A program made the translations under genes and the position numbers. Shown piece after piece: positions 48,366 through 59,874 of a stretch of DNA of 64,000 nucleotides. Location: assembly GCA_000017645.1 (NCBI GenBank), contig CP000781.1:2086001-2150000 (forward strand). The letters run 5' to 3'. The stretch is from Xanthobacter autotrophicus Py2 (GTDB lineage Bacteria; Pseudomonadota; Alphaproteobacteria; Rhizobiales; Xanthobacteraceae). Numbering within the stretch: the stretch's first letter is position 1; the number at the start of each line of letters is the position of its first letter. Under the pieces are notes generated by a model that did not search any database, had not been told where the DNA came from, and saw only the letters and a list, made by a program, of their open reading frames with translations.

Positions 48366-50555
48366 CTAGTTGATGCTTCCGGCAGGCGTCGGGGTGGTGG
48401 AGGCATTCGCGCACCTCTCGGCATAGAGCGTGTAGAAGCGCGAGAGGCGGTCCGGACCTTCGCTCGCCAGCGCCTCGGCGGCGGCGAGGGCCAGCGCAAA
48501 ATGCCCGGCGCCATAGGCCGACATGAGCGCGGCGTGGCGCCGGGCCAGCGCGTCGAACGCGCCGGAGCCGGCGAAGGCGGCGTCTCCCGCCAGCAGATAG
48601 AGCTGGCTTGCCCGCGACTTGCCCTTCAGCATCAGGAGGTCGGCTTCCAGGAACGGCAGGTCGGCCACGGCGGCGCGCGTCGCCTCGGAGACCAGGATGT
48701 CCACGCGCATGGACTTGGTCGCCCCCTCGATGCGCGAGGCGAGGTTCACGTCATCGCCCAGGCAGGAATATTCCAGCCGCTGGTCGGAGCCGAGGTTGCC
48801 CACGCAGCACGGCCCGGTGGCGAGCCCGATGCCGCAGCGCACCGGCGAGAACGGCCGGCCCGCCGCCTCCGCCTGCCGGCTCCATTCCACGTTCAGGGCA
48901 TCGAGCCGGGCCGACATGGCCAGCGCGCACAGGGCCGCGTTGCGGGCGTGGGCCGGATCGTCCACGGGCGCGTTCCAGAACGCCATGATGGCGTCGCCGA
49001 TATATTTGTCGATGGTGCCGCCATGGGCCAGCACCACCTGCGTCATGGGGGTGAGATAGGCATTCATGAAGCGGGTGAGCGCCTGCGCGTCCATGGTCTC
49101 CGACAGCGAGGTGAAATCGCGCAGGTCGCAGAACAGGATGGTGATCTCCCGCGTCTCGCCGCCGAGCACCAGGCGCTCGGGATTTTCCGCCAGCTTCTCC
49201 ACCACCTGGGGCGAGACGAAGCGGCCGAACACCGAGCGCACCCATTTCTTCTGCTGCTGCTCGTCGCGATAGAGCGCCAGCACTCCCATGAGATAGACGC
49301 CGAGCACCGCCCACCCCGGCCCCATGGGATCGAGCAGCAGGTCGAGACGGGTGAAGGCGAACCATGCCCCCGCCGCCAGCGCCGCCAGCACCCCCAGCCC
49401 GGCCACCCCCGCCGCCAGCGCCGGGACGCGGGGCAGGATCAGGGCCAGCAGCAGGCCCAGCACCGCCGTGAGCACCATTTCCGCCCCGCGCGCCCAGTCC
49501 GGCCGCACCAGGTTGGCCCCGGTCACCATGTGCTCGATGAGCTGGGCCTGGATTTCCACCCCCGCCACCGCCGCGTCGATGGGGGTGGCGCGCGTGTCCA
49601 TGAGGCCGGCGGCGCTGGTACCCACCAGCACGATCCGCCCCTCCAGCTCCTCCCGCGGCACGGTGCCATCCAGCACGGCGGCGGCGGAGAGGAAGCGGCG
49701 CGGGTCGGTGGGGGTAAAGCGCACCCGCACTTCCCCCTGGGCGTCGGTGGGCACGTCGAGGGCACCGATCTTCACCGCGGTGATGCCGGACTTGGTGCCG
49801 AAGCCCTCGTCGCCGCTGGCGTTGGAGGCGCGCACCACATAGGTGGTCGCCCCCTGCGCCACCCTGAGCGCCTCGGCGCCGAGGCCGGGCACCAGCTTGC
49901 CGTCGAACGCGAGCAGCAGGGGCACGCGGCGCACCACCTGGTCGCGGTCGGGCAGCCAGTTCAGCGCCCCGATGCCTTTTGCCGCCGCCGCAAGGCCGGG
50001 CAGGGGCGCCACCGCGCCGGCGAAGCGCGGCGCGAAAGCGAGCGGATCGTCGCCGGCGGCGGCGATGCCCCATTTCGCCGGATAGGTGGTGCCGGTACGC
50101 GTTCCCGTGAGCACCGCGCCCAGCACGGACGGGCTTTCCGCAAGCGCGCGGGCGAGGATCTCATCGTTGCTCTCGCGGCCGGCCAAAGCGGTCTGGACCG
50201 GTGCGCGCACATCCTCGGGCAGCAGGCCCACCACGGCGGCGGGGTCGAGCCGGTCCGGTTCGGAGAACACCATGTCGAAGGCGATGGCGCCGGCGCCCGA
50301 TGCGGCAAGCTTGTCCACCAGCCGGGCAACTGTGGCGCGGGGCCAGGGCCATTGGCCGATGCGGGCAAGCGAGGCCTCGTCCACATCCACCACGCGCACC
50401 GGCAGGTCCGGGTCGTAGGCACGGGGAGCGGCGCGCTGGTAGAGGTCGAACAGGCCGTTGCGCGCGTCCGCCAGCGGGCCGGGATCGGCGCCCATGACCA
50501 GGAGGCCGGCGGCGAGGGGGCCGCCCACGGCGAGCCAATAGAGGCGGGACCACAT
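48366..50555 (-). CDS. CHASE2-domain class III adenylate/guanylate cyclase
   Basis: A 729-residue membrane cyclase. An N-terminal helix (about residues 5-22) is followed by an extracytoplasmic CHASE2 sensor (VRVVDVDEASLARIGQWPWP, IVLVGTSAAGLMDTRATPID), about three membrane helices (368-432), and a class III catalytic domain. The two metal Asp are in FCDLRDF (about 475) and KYIGDAIMAFW (about 515), and NLASRIEG (about 605) holds the transition-state Asn and Arg, so it should be active. It probably makes cAMP in response to a periplasmic cue. First gene of the cyclase/ABC-like/cNMP-binding set. Confidence 0.9.
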   Translation of the reverse strand: MWSRLYWLAVGGPLAAGLLVMGADPGPLADARNGLFDLYQRAAPRAYDPDLPVRVVDVDEASLARIGQWPWPRATVARLVDKLAASGAGAIAFDMVFSEPDRLDPAAVVGLLPEDVRAPVQTALAGRESNDEILARALAESPSVLGAVLTGTRTGTTYPAKWGIAAAGDDPLAFAPRFAGAVAPLPGLAAAAKGIGALNWLPDRDQVVRRVPLLLAFDGKLVPGLGAEALRVAQGATTYVVRASNASGDEGFGTKSGITAVKIGALDVPTDAQGEVRVRFTPTDPRRFLSAAAVLDGTVPREELEGRIVLVGTSAAGLMDTRATPIDAAVAGVEIQAQLIEHMVTGANLVRPDWARGAEMVLTAVLGLLLALILPRVPALAAGVAGLGVLAALAAGAWFAFTRLDLLLDPMGPGWAVLGVYLMGVLALYRDEQQQKKWVRSVFGRFVSPQVVEKLAENPERLVLGGETREITILFCDLRDFTSLSETMDAQALTRFMNAYLTPMTQVVLAHGGTIDKYIGDAIMAFWNAPVDDPAHARNAALCALAMSARLDALNVEWSRQAEAAGRPFSPVRCGIGLATGPCCVGNLGSDQRLEYSCLGDDVNLASRIEGATKSMRVDILVSEATRAAVADLPFLEADLLMLKGKSRASQLYLLAGDAAFAGSGAFDALARRHAALMSAYGAGHFALALAAAEALASEGPDRLSRFYTLYAERCANASTTPTPAGSIN

Positions 50556-50663
50556 GCGGCCGGCGCGCTTTCGCTGGATCGAACGGGTGGATCGAACGGC
50601 GCAACCCTAGAGCAAATCGGCGGCGATCGGAATCGGGGGCGGGGTGTGGAGACGGGCCGGGAG

Positions 50664-50700
50664 CCCTCTCCCGCGTGCAGGCAGGGTTGGGAGGGGGAAG
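50664..50700. repeat. Dispersed GC-rich repeat (CCCTCTCCCGC family), copy 5
   Basis: CCTCTCCCGCGTGCAGGCAG continues as GGTTGGGAGGGGGAAG, matching the copies at 336, 16138 and 16194. Confidence 0.5.
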
Positions 50701-50779
50701 CGGCCTCCGCAGATCCGGCTCAACGGGACAAGGCTGCGTCCCATTCCAGAACACCCGCTGGCCCAAGGCCTGCACGCAG

Positions 50780-50835
50780 AGGGAACGCAGCATGACCGAA
50801 TCGGTTGCGGCCAGGTTTTCGCGGTTCGTTCCCAA
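50780..50835. repeat. Copy B of the 55-bp dispersed element
   Basis: Contains GACCGAATCGGTTGCGGCCA at 50794; it pairs with copy A at 32795-32850 in the same orientation. Confidence 0.5.
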
Positions 50836-50904
50836 GGCTCGCCGCGATCCTGGCGCCTTGTCTCCTCCCCTCCCGCGTGGGAGAGAGCCGGCGCTTCTCC
50901 ACCC

Positions 50905-50992
50905 CGTCGCCCTCCGGCTTGACCGGAGGGTCCATCTCGCCGCGTTGCCCCGGCCGTTCAGTGGGCCGTCCGGTCAAGCCGTCCGGCGACGG
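50905..50992. repeat. Inverted pair of REP-like palindromes
   Basis: CCCTCCGGCTTGACCGGAGG at about 50910 faces CCGTCCGGTCAAGCCGTCCG at about 50967, the same GGYTTGACCGG core as the pair at 15099-15208. Confidence 0.55.
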
Positions 50993-51175
50993 TGCTCTCT
51001 CGTCCTAAGGCGCCGCCCCGCCCCATCCTCGACGCTCGGCTGCGCGCAAACCCCAAATGGAGGCGGTTGACCGCACGCGGGAGAGGGAGCTTGGCCGGTT
51101 CTCTCCGCAACCGGGCGCTCGCCCCGTGGCGGGGCGTCTCTCCCCTTTGGCGGCGATCGGTGCTATCCAGTCGCG

Positions 51176-52192
51176 ATGATGCGTTCTCCGGCAAATAAAG
51201 TCCCGGCCGACGACGGGCCGCACGTGCATCCCGCCTCGGTGGTCTCCGCGCTTGCAACCCTCGATGCGGAAAAGGCGGGCCTCGCGGCCCTGGCCGAAGC
51301 CATGGCAGGCCCTTTGGGCGCGGCCTTCGACGTGGCGGTGGCCACCATCCAGAATTCCCACGGCCGGGTCATCGTCACCGGCATGGGCAAGAGCGGGCAC
51401 GTGGCGCGCAAGATTGCCGCGACGCTGGCCTCCACCGGCACGCCGGCCCATTATGTCCACCCCGCCGAGGCCAGTCACGGCGACCTCGGCATGATCACCA
51501 CCGACGACGTGATCGTGGCCCTCTCCTGGTCCGGCGAGACGGTGGAACTGCACGATATCGTGGACTATTCGCGCCGCTTCGACGTGCCACTCATCGCCTT
51601 CACCTCCAATACCGAGAGCGCGCTGGCTTCCAGCGCCAGCGTGGTGCTGAGCCTGCCGGTGGCGCAGGAGGCCTGCCCCCACGGGCTCGCCCCCACCACC
51701 TCCACCCTCATGCAGCTGGCGCTGGGCGACGCGCTGGCGGTGGCGCTGCTGCAGAGCCGGGGCTTCACCGCCCTGGATTTCCGCCAGTTCCATCCCGGCG
51801 GCAAGCTGGGCGCGAGCCTGAAGTTCGTGCGCGACGTGATGCGCCAGGGCGATGCGGTGCCGGTGGTGGCGGCCGGCACCCTCATGGGCGCCGCGCTGGT
51901 GGAGATGAGCACCAAGGGCCTCGGCTGCGTGGGCGTCGTGGGGCCGGACGGCGCGCTGACCGGCATCGTCACCGACGGCGACCTGCGCCGCCACATGGCC
52001 AACGACCTGCCAACCCGCACGGTGGACGAGATCATGACCGCCGCGCCCAAGACGGTGCGGCCGGACCAGCTTGCCTCCGAGGCCCTCAACATCCTCAACA
52101 GCCGCAAGATCACGGCGTTGATGGTGGTGGAGGGCCAGGCACCCGTGGGCGTGCTGCACATCCACGACCTGCTGCTGACCGGCATCGCCTGA
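51176..52192 (+). CDS. KpsF/GutQ-family sugar-phosphate isomerase (probable arabinose-5-phosphate isomerase)
   Basis: A 338-residue protein. A SIS domain (RVIVTGMGKSGHVARKIAAT, SWSGETVELHDI, NTESALASSA; about residues 50-190) precedes two CBS domains (about 220-335). It interconverts ribulose-5-P and arabinose-5-P for Kdo and lipopolysaccharide synthesis. Length and layout match KdsD/KpsF. No other kds gene is in the window. ATG 51176 or 51179. Confidence 0.9.
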   Translation: MMRSPANKVPADDGPHVHPASVVSALATLDAEKAGLAALAEAMAGPLGAAFDVAVATIQNSHGRVIVTGMGKSGHVARKIAATLASTGTPAHYVHPAEASHGDLGMITTDDVIVALSWSGETVELHDIVDYSRRFDVPLIAFTSNTESALASSASVVLSLPVAQEACPHGLAPTTSTLMQLALGDALAVALLQSRGFTALDFRQFHPGGKLGASLKFVRDVMRQGDAVPVVAAGTLMGAALVEMSTKGLGCVGVVGPDGALTGIVTDGDLRRHMANDLPTRTVDEIMTAAPKTVRPDQLASEALNILNSRKITALMVVEGQAPVGVLHIHDLLLTGIA

Positions 52193-52201
52193 GGCTCGGG
52201 C

Positions 52202-52999
52202 TCAGGCCACCTGCGGCGCATCCCCCGGCCGCGTGGCGATCAGGTCGCGCAGGGTGAGGATGGTGGCGGCGTCCGCCACCCCGTCCACCTTGGCGGGGCG
52301 GAAATGGCGCTGGAAGGCGGCGACCACATCGGCGGTTTCGGCATCGTAGGCGTCGGTCAGTTCGATGCCGTAGCCGTAGAGCGCGAGCATGGCCTTGAGC
52401 GCCGCCACCGGCTCCCCGGCATCTCCCAGCATGAAGAAGCGCCCGCCCTCGACCCGCGACGGCGGCACCAGATGGCCGATGCCGGCAGCGTGCAGGGCGC
52501 CCCACGGAAAATTTTCCCCGGGATCGCGCTTGCGCGCCGGAGCCACGTCCGAATGGGCGAGCACCCGGTCGGCGCGGATGGCGTGGCGGGCGACGATGTC
52601 GGCCGACAGGGCGATCACCGCCGCGATCTGCACGGCGGGAAAGTCCGGCAGGCCGTAATCATGGCCGCCATTGACGATCTCGATGCCGATGGAACGGGAA
52701 TTGGTGTCGGTGACGCCCTCCCAGGACGAGCGGCCCGCGTGCCACGCCCGCGCCGCCTCGGCCACCATCTGCACCACGCTCCCGTCCTCGCGCACCACAT
52801 AGTGGCAGGACACCTCCGAGGCGGGGGTGCGCAGCAGCTCGATGGCGGCATCCGCACTCGCCATGCCGGTATAGTGCAGCACCAGCATGTCCAGCTTCGC
52901 GCGGCGCGGCCCGAAATTGGGCGAGGGCGCAAGACTCTCCACGCACGGGCTGTCGGGGGCGGAGAGAAGCTCGGGCATGGGCGTTTCAGGCATGCTCAT
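52202..52999 (-). CDS. N-acetylmuramoyl-L-alanine amidase (AmiD-like) with peptidoglycan-binding domain
   Basis: A 265-residue amidase_2 protein. LVLHYTGM, AWHAGRSSW and LAHSDVAPARKRDPGENFPW carry the zinc His/Asp residues, and the C-terminal ~65 residues (YGIELTDAYDAETADVVAAF) form a peptidoglycan-binding helix bundle. It cleaves the stem peptide from MurNAc during wall recycling. No signal peptide is visible. Its ATG overlaps the stop of the upstream J-domain gene by 4 bp, so the two are coupled. Confidence 0.9.
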   Translation of the reverse strand: MSMPETPMPELLSAPDSPCVESLAPSPNFGPRRAKLDMLVLHYTGMASADAAIELLRTPASEVSCHYVVREDGSVVQMVAEAARAWHAGRSSWEGVTDTNSRSIGIEIVNGGHDYGLPDFPAVQIAAVIALSADIVARHAIRADRVLAHSDVAPARKRDPGENFPWGALHAAGIGHLVPPSRVEGGRFFMLGDAGEPVAALKAMLALYGYGIELTDAYDAETADVVAAFQRHFRPAKVDGVADAATILTLRDLIATRPGDAPQVA

Positions 53000-53703
53000 G
53001 CCAGCCTCCGCTGCCGGGTGATGAGGGAATAGGCGGCGTTCAGCGCCGCCACCCGGTCGTTGGCGAGCTTGATGGCGGCGGGTGGCAGGCCGCGCCCGGC
53101 GATCTTGTCGGGGTGGTGGCTGGCCACCAGCGCCCGCCAGCGCGCCTTCACCTCCTCGTCCGAGGCGCCCGGGTCGAGGTCGAGCACGGCATAGGGGTCG
53201 CCGGGCCGGCGCACGTGCCGCGCCTCGATGCGGGCATAGGCGGCGCCGGTGAAGCCGAGGATGCGGGCGACCTCCTCCAGGAACACCAGCTCCTTCTCGT
53301 GCAGGGCATGGTCGGCCTTGGCCACATGGAACAGGGCGTCCAGCAGGTCCTCGCGGGTGTCCGGATCGTCGGCGAACAGCTGCGCCACCTGCCGGGCATA
53401 GGCCTCGAAGCCGGCAGTGTCCTGCTTGGCGAGGTTGAAGAGGCGGGCCACCGCGTCGAGGTTCTCGGGCGGGATGTCGAACACCTCGCGGAAGGCCGTA
53501 ACCTCCGCCGGCACCACCACCCCGTCAGCCTTGGCCATCTTGGCCGACAAGGCAATGAGCGCCACCGAGAAGGCGGCCGGCTTTTCCGCCGGCGCGAGCA
53601 AAAGCCGGTCGAGGGCGTGCCCCGCCAGCGCGCCGAGCAAGGCGCCGAGCGGCCCGCCCAGCGCAAATCCCACACCCGCTCCCCCGATCAGACCGTAAGC
53701 CAC
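52996..53703 (-). CDS. DjlA-like protein: TerB-like domain plus C-terminal J domain
   Basis: A 235-residue protein. The GTG start at 53703 has GGAGGG upstream. A Gly-rich hydrophobic N terminus (LIGGAGVGFALGGPLGALLG) precedes a TerB-like helical domain (AKMAKADGVVVPAEVTAFRE, HVAKADHALHEKE), and a C-terminal J domain carries HPD in ASHHPDK (about residue 205). It is a DnaK co-chaperone of the DjlA type. Downstream amidase is translationally coupled. Confidence 0.88.
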   Translation of the reverse strand: MAYGLIGGAGVGFALGGPLGALLGALAGHALDRLLLAPAEKPAAFSVALIALSAKMAKADGVVVPAEVTAFREVFDIPPENLDAVARLFNLAKQDTAGFEAYARQVAQLFADDPDTREDLLDALFHVAKADHALHEKELVFLEEVARILGFTGAAYARIEARHVRRPGDPYAVLDLDPGASDEEVKARWRALVASHHPDKIAGRGLPPAAIKLANDRVAALNAAYSLITRQRRLA

Positions 53704-53763
53704 GCGTCCCTCCGCCGTTGCTGCGTTGCAGCTAACGGGGTGTCGCGGCGCTCTCAAGGCGGA

Positions 53764-54597
53764 TCAGCCCAATTCGAAGCTGGTGATGCCGAAAATCCGC
53801 CCGAGCGGCAGCTCCGGGGCAGGCCCGCGATACATGCGCGCGGTCTCGAACACCGGGGCAAGGCCAGCCGCCTCGGCAAGGGCGCGGGCGGCGGCATGGG
53901 GCTCGGGCACGTCGAGGAATACCGGCCCGCCCTCAGCGGTCGCGACCAGCGTGTCGAACAAAGCGCCGGCAGCCTCCGCGTCGTCGGCGAACAGGGGGCC
54001 GATCTTGTGGCCCTCCCGGCAGCGGCGGATGACGCCGTAACCCTTAACCGTTCCCTCCGCGACGAACACGCAGGCGCGGCCAAAGGGCGGGGCGAGCCAG
54101 CTTTTGAGGAAATCGGGCCGGGCAAAGCCGAAGCAGGCGGCGTCCAGCACGGCCACGCCGTCCATATGGGTCTCGGCGATATCCACCACGCGGGGATCGC
54201 TCGCGCCGGCCGGCGCCGTCCCGCCATAGCGGATGTTGCGGTGGGCGAGGATGAAGCCGGAGCGGGCATAATTGTCCTGCTGCGCCACAACGCCGTCGAG
54301 GCCGACCGTGCCCTTGAGGCCCGCGAAGGTATCCTGCCACAGGGTATAGCCGAGCCCCTGTCCCCGCAGGTCCGGCCGGCAGATGTAGAACCCCACGAAG
54401 GTGAAGAGCTCTTGATAGGTCGTGGCGGAGATCACCGCCGCCAGCGCGCCGTCGCGGAACAGGCCGCGGAAGGCGTCTTTGTCCTGGGCGAGGAAGGCGG
54501 AGGCATCGGCAAGGCCGGGGTTCCAGCCCTCCCGCGCGGCCCAATCCACCGCGGTTTCGACCTCGGCGGGATCTAGGGTGCGGATGGTGGTGGTCAT
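53764..54597 (-). CDS. GNAT-family N-acetyltransferase (two-part, YitH/DUF1248-like C-terminal)
   Basis: A 277-residue protein (MTTTIRTLDP at 54597). The N-terminal half is a GNAT fold with acetyl-CoA loop RGQGLGYTL (about residues 76-84), and the C-terminal half (ACVFVAEGTVKGYGVIRRCR) is the second GNAT-like lobe found in this class. Acceptor unknown. It is followed by the HAD gene upstream at 40 bp. Confidence 0.85.
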   Translation of the reverse strand: MTTTIRTLDPAEVETAVDWAAREGWNPGLADASAFLAQDKDAFRGLFRDGALAAVISATTYQELFTFVGFYICRPDLRGQGLGYTLWQDTFAGLKGTVGLDGVVAQQDNYARSGFILAHRNIRYGGTAPAGASDPRVVDIAETHMDGVAVLDAACFGFARPDFLKSWLAPPFGRACVFVAEGTVKGYGVIRRCREGHKIGPLFADDAEAAGALFDTLVATAEGGPVFLDVPEPHAAARALAEAAGLAPVFETARMYRGPAPELPLGRIFGITSFELG

Positions 54598-54636
54598 GGC
54601 GTCCCCCTCTGCCGTCAAGGTCTTGGGTCCTTCCTC

Positions 54637-55386
54637 CTAGTCCGGCTCATTGACCGGCGGCGGGGCCGTCCGCGCCACGGTTTCGAGGAAGCCGGCGAGG
54701 TCCTCGGTGATGTGGTCCACATAGGCGTCCTCGCGGCCCTCGAACTCCCAGGTCTCGCGGGCGGCGATGGTCTCGTCCGGCGGCACCACCAGCACGGTCA
54801 CCATGCCCAGCCGGTGCGGCACCTCGAGGTTGCGGGCGAGGTCCTCGAACATGGCCGAGCGGGTCGGGTCCACCCCGTGGGCCCTGAGGAAGCGCAGGTA
54901 GGCTTCCTCGGTGGGCTTGGGGTGGAATTCGGCGGCCACGATGTCGTGCACGGCGGCGAAATGGGCATCGATGCCCAGCTTTTCCAGCACGTTGCGGGCG
55001 TGGCGCTCCGAGCCGTTGGTGTAGACGATCTTCGCCCCTGGCAGCGCCTCGATGGCGGCGGCAAGGCGTGGCGACGCGTCGAGCCCCGACAGGTCCACGT
55101 CGTGCACGTGGGCGAGGAAGGCGTCCGGCTCCACCCCGTGCTCGATCATCAGGCCGCGCAGGGAGGTGCCGTAGCGGCGGTAATAGTCCTTCTGGATGCG
55201 GAAGGCGTCGTCGGGCGGGATGCCCAGCAGATCCGAGATGTAGCCCTTCATGCGGGCATCGATCTGGAACCACAGATCGTGGTGGGCGGGATAGAGGGTG
55301 TTGTCGAGGTCGAACACCCAGGTGTCCACCGCGTCGAAGGCGGAAGACGACGTGCCGGGAAACGGGTTGATCACAGGAAGGGTCAT
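54637..55386 (-). CDS. HAD-superfamily pyrimidine 5'-nucleotidase-like hydrolase
   Basis: A 249-residue HAD phosphatase. The nucleophile motif is FDLDNTLYP (about residues 25-33), motif II YTNGS (about 120), and motif III/IV FEDLARNLEVPHRLG. The DNTLY form and size match the yeast SDT1-like pyrimidine 5'-nucleotidase class. It probably removes phosphate from UMP/CMP or damaged nucleotides. Start MTLPVINPFPG at 55386. Confidence 0.88.
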   Translation of the reverse strand: MTLPVINPFPGTSSSAFDAVDTWVFDLDNTLYPAHHDLWFQIDARMKGYISDLLGIPPDDAFRIQKDYYRRYGTSLRGLMIEHGVEPDAFLAHVHDVDLSGLDASPRLAAAIEALPGAKIVYTNGSERHARNVLEKLGIDAHFAAVHDIVAAEFHPKPTEEAYLRFLRAHGVDPTRSAMFEDLARNLEVPHRLGMVTVLVVPPDETIAARETWEFEGREDAYVDHITEDLAGFLETVARTAPPPVNEPD

Positions 55387-55531
55387 GGGGCGCCGCGACT
55401 TGATCGTCTTCGACCTGCGCGGACGCGCGCACGGGAAGAAGACGCGTTGAAACGGACGAGGCACCTCGCGACTTGCGCGAAACACCCTCGTGAATGGACC
55501 GCCGCACCCGCTCGGCGGGCCACAGAATGCC

Positions 55532-55930
55532 TCAGAAGGGGCCGCGGGAATAGATCTCGCCCAGCGCGGCTTCCAGCTGGGCGATCCGGCTCCTGTAGGC
55601 CCCGGAGAGGCAGGAGGTATCGCCGCCGCAGGTGGAGCGCTGCGCCAGCCAGGCCCGCTGCGCGTCCTGGATCATGCCGCGCTGGCCCATGGCGACCAGC
55701 TTGGTGAGGACGCCATAGAGGGTGGACATCTTCACATCGAGCTGGGCGAGGTCGCAGCTGTCGCAGATCGCCTTTTCGTCGGCCGCGCGAGCGCTGGCGC
55801 AGTCGAAGCTTGCCGCCGCGGCCGGGGCGAGGGCGAGAACCGTCGCGGCCAGCATCGCTGGGACGAGGGCGGACCGCAGGCGGATGGGCAGAAGCCAGGC
55901 GAGTGAGAGAGACATGCGTGCGAGAGACAT
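55532..55930 (-). CDS. LprI-like (DUF1311) exported protein
   Basis: A 132-residue small secreted protein. A signal peptide (to about residue 40, AAAA-S) precedes FDCASARAADEKAICD and a four-Cys domain ending DTSCLSGAYRSRIAQLE. The family includes mycobacterial LprI, which inhibits lysozyme; role here unknown. GGAGAGG precedes the ATG. Confidence 0.82.
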   Translation of the reverse strand: MSLARMSLSLAWLLPIRLRSALVPAMLAATVLALAPAAAASFDCASARAADEKAICDSCDLAQLDVKMSTLYGVLTKLVAMGQRGMIQDAQRAWLAQRSTCGGDTSCLSGAYRSRIAQLEAALGEIYSRGPF

Positions 55931-55973
55931 GGCGTTTCCTCTCCTTGGATGGGGTTTGGTCGGTGTGGCCCGG

Positions 55974-56804
55974 TCAGGCGAGGGTCACCGTGTCGCCCAC
56001 GGCCACCCGCCCGGAGCGCACCACCTTGGCATAGATGCCGCAATCCGTATGGCCATAGGCGGCCATCAGTCCCTTCACCACGTTGAGGTCGCGCACGGCG
56101 GTCTCAGGGTTCACGTTCACGGCGGCGCAGCGCTCGGTGCGCTTGAGCACGGCGATCTCGGCCGCGCCCACCTTCAGGCGCTGGCCCGCAAGCGCCAATT
56201 CCGTGCCGGCGGGCCAGCCCTCCAGATTCAGGTTCATGCGGAAGCGACGGGGGTCGAGAGGGGCGCCCATGCGGGTTTCCAGATCGCGCACGCTGTCGAG
56301 GTTGAGCAGGGACAGGAAGCCGGAGCGCAGGGAGTCGGTGAAGCGGAAACCATCCGGCGCGGTGAGCAGCCGCAACGGCCCGCGGGCTTCCTCGCCCATG
56401 TAGAAGGTGAGGAAGGATTCCACCTCCGCCCGGCCATCCACCGTGGAGAGATCGGCGCGGACCGCCTCGTGACCATCGAGGCAGAGCGTGAGCGTCGTGG
56501 TTTCCGGCTCATAGCGGGAGGCAAGGCCGGCGAGGCGGGCGTCGCGCATCAGCATGAGGAATGCGGTCTTGGGCCGGTAGGCGGGGGCGTCGGGGTCGAA
56601 CCCACTGGCGCCGTTCTCCACCGCATAGAGCCGGTCGTGCGGGAAGAAGGCGCCAGCCTCCAGCGTCACCGCCTCAAGGGCTTCCGGCGACAGGCCCTTC
56701 ACCGGATGACGGTAGATGGCCTTGAGGGTGGCGGTGGGCAGGGCCTGTGGTGACGCGGCATCGGCGGCGGGCGAGACGGGCGCTGGGGGCACAGGCGCGG
56801 GCAT
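55974..56804 (-). CDS. MOSC-domain protein with N-terminal beta-barrel
   Basis: A 276-residue protein. AIYRHPVKGLSPEALEAVTL begins the MOSC N-terminal barrel, and the C-terminal MOSC domain has KRTERCAAVNVNPETAVRDL with the conserved Cys (about residue 225). Such proteins bind molybdenum cofactor-derived sulfur and reduce N-hydroxylated compounds in some cases. GGAGAG precedes the start. Confidence 0.87.
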   Translation of the reverse strand: MPAPVPPAPVSPAADAASPQALPTATLKAIYRHPVKGLSPEALEAVTLEAGAFFPHDRLYAVENGASGFDPDAPAYRPKTAFLMLMRDARLAGLASRYEPETTTLTLCLDGHEAVRADLSTVDGRAEVESFLTFYMGEEARGPLRLLTAPDGFRFTDSLRSGFLSLLNLDSVRDLETRMGAPLDPRRFRMNLNLEGWPAGTELALAGQRLKVGAAEIAVLKRTERCAAVNVNPETAVRDLNVVKGLMAAYGHTDCGIYAKVVRSGRVAVGDTVTLA

Positions 56805-57123
56805 GGCGATCTCTCCGGTTCAGCGCCGCCCCTCCCATGCCGGGCAGCCATGGTCAAGGCCATGGAAATTTCGCCTGGATCAAGGCGGCCGGTGGAGATC
56901 GGTCCAAGCTGCCGGACGGCACGAAAGGGGGCTGAGCCTTGTCCACGCAGGATCCGTGCGAAATCAGCTGCAGACCCCTTCCGTTGCCGCCGGGCCACAC
57001 CCACATGAGGCACGGCACAGGTTCGTTCCATCTGTGCAGCGGTAGCCGGGGATGCCGGGACCGTGTCCCACCGTGCCCCCTATGCTTCCTGAGAAGGTAC
57101 CGGGCGCGAGAAGGAGGAGAGAC
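56805..57123. other. Intergenic region upstream of clpB
   Basis: The 319 bp hold no supported gene. They should carry the clpB promoter. I looked for the alphaproteobacterial sigma-32 pattern (CTTG, spacer of about 17, CYTAT) and found a -10-like CCCCTATG near 57078 but no matching -35. A strong AAGGAGGAG precedes the clpB ATG. Confidence 0.5.
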
Positions 57124-59763
<2,640 letters not shown>

Positions 59764-59794
59764 GGACGGTCCGGTCCCGAGCGGCTGAGAACAG

Positions 59795-59825
59795 AAAGGC
59801 CCTCCCCATCGGGAGGGCCTTTTTC
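59795..59825 (+). terminator. Rho-independent terminator after clpB
   Basis: AAAGGCCCTCCC and GGGAGGGCCTTT form a 12-bp stem with a short loop followed by a T-tract. Confidence 0.92.
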
Positions 59826-59874
59826 ATGTCTCCCGCAAGGTCTATGGCGTCCGCGCCGGACCGGGGAGCGAACG

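Larger units (their letters stand above)
50556..51175. other. Intergenic region rich in dispersed repeats
   Basis: The 620 bp between the divergent cyclase and KpsF genes hold three repeat types (50664-50700, 50780-50835, 50905-50992) and no supported gene. Frames crossing it are low-complexity Pro/Arg reading of the repeats. A short minus-strand reading of the 50780 element resembles that of 32795, but this follows from shared DNA and is not evidence of a protein. Confidence 0.6.

Noticed and set aside
46140..50795. A 1551-codon open frame on the plus strand
   Set aside because: It is antisense to the ABC-like and cyclase genes, His/Arg/Gly-rich and of no recognisable family; long antisense frames are usual in high-GC DNA.
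56930..57123. Sigma-32 heat-shock promoter before clpB
   Set aside because: Only a -10-like CCCCTATG was found without a properly spaced CTTG.
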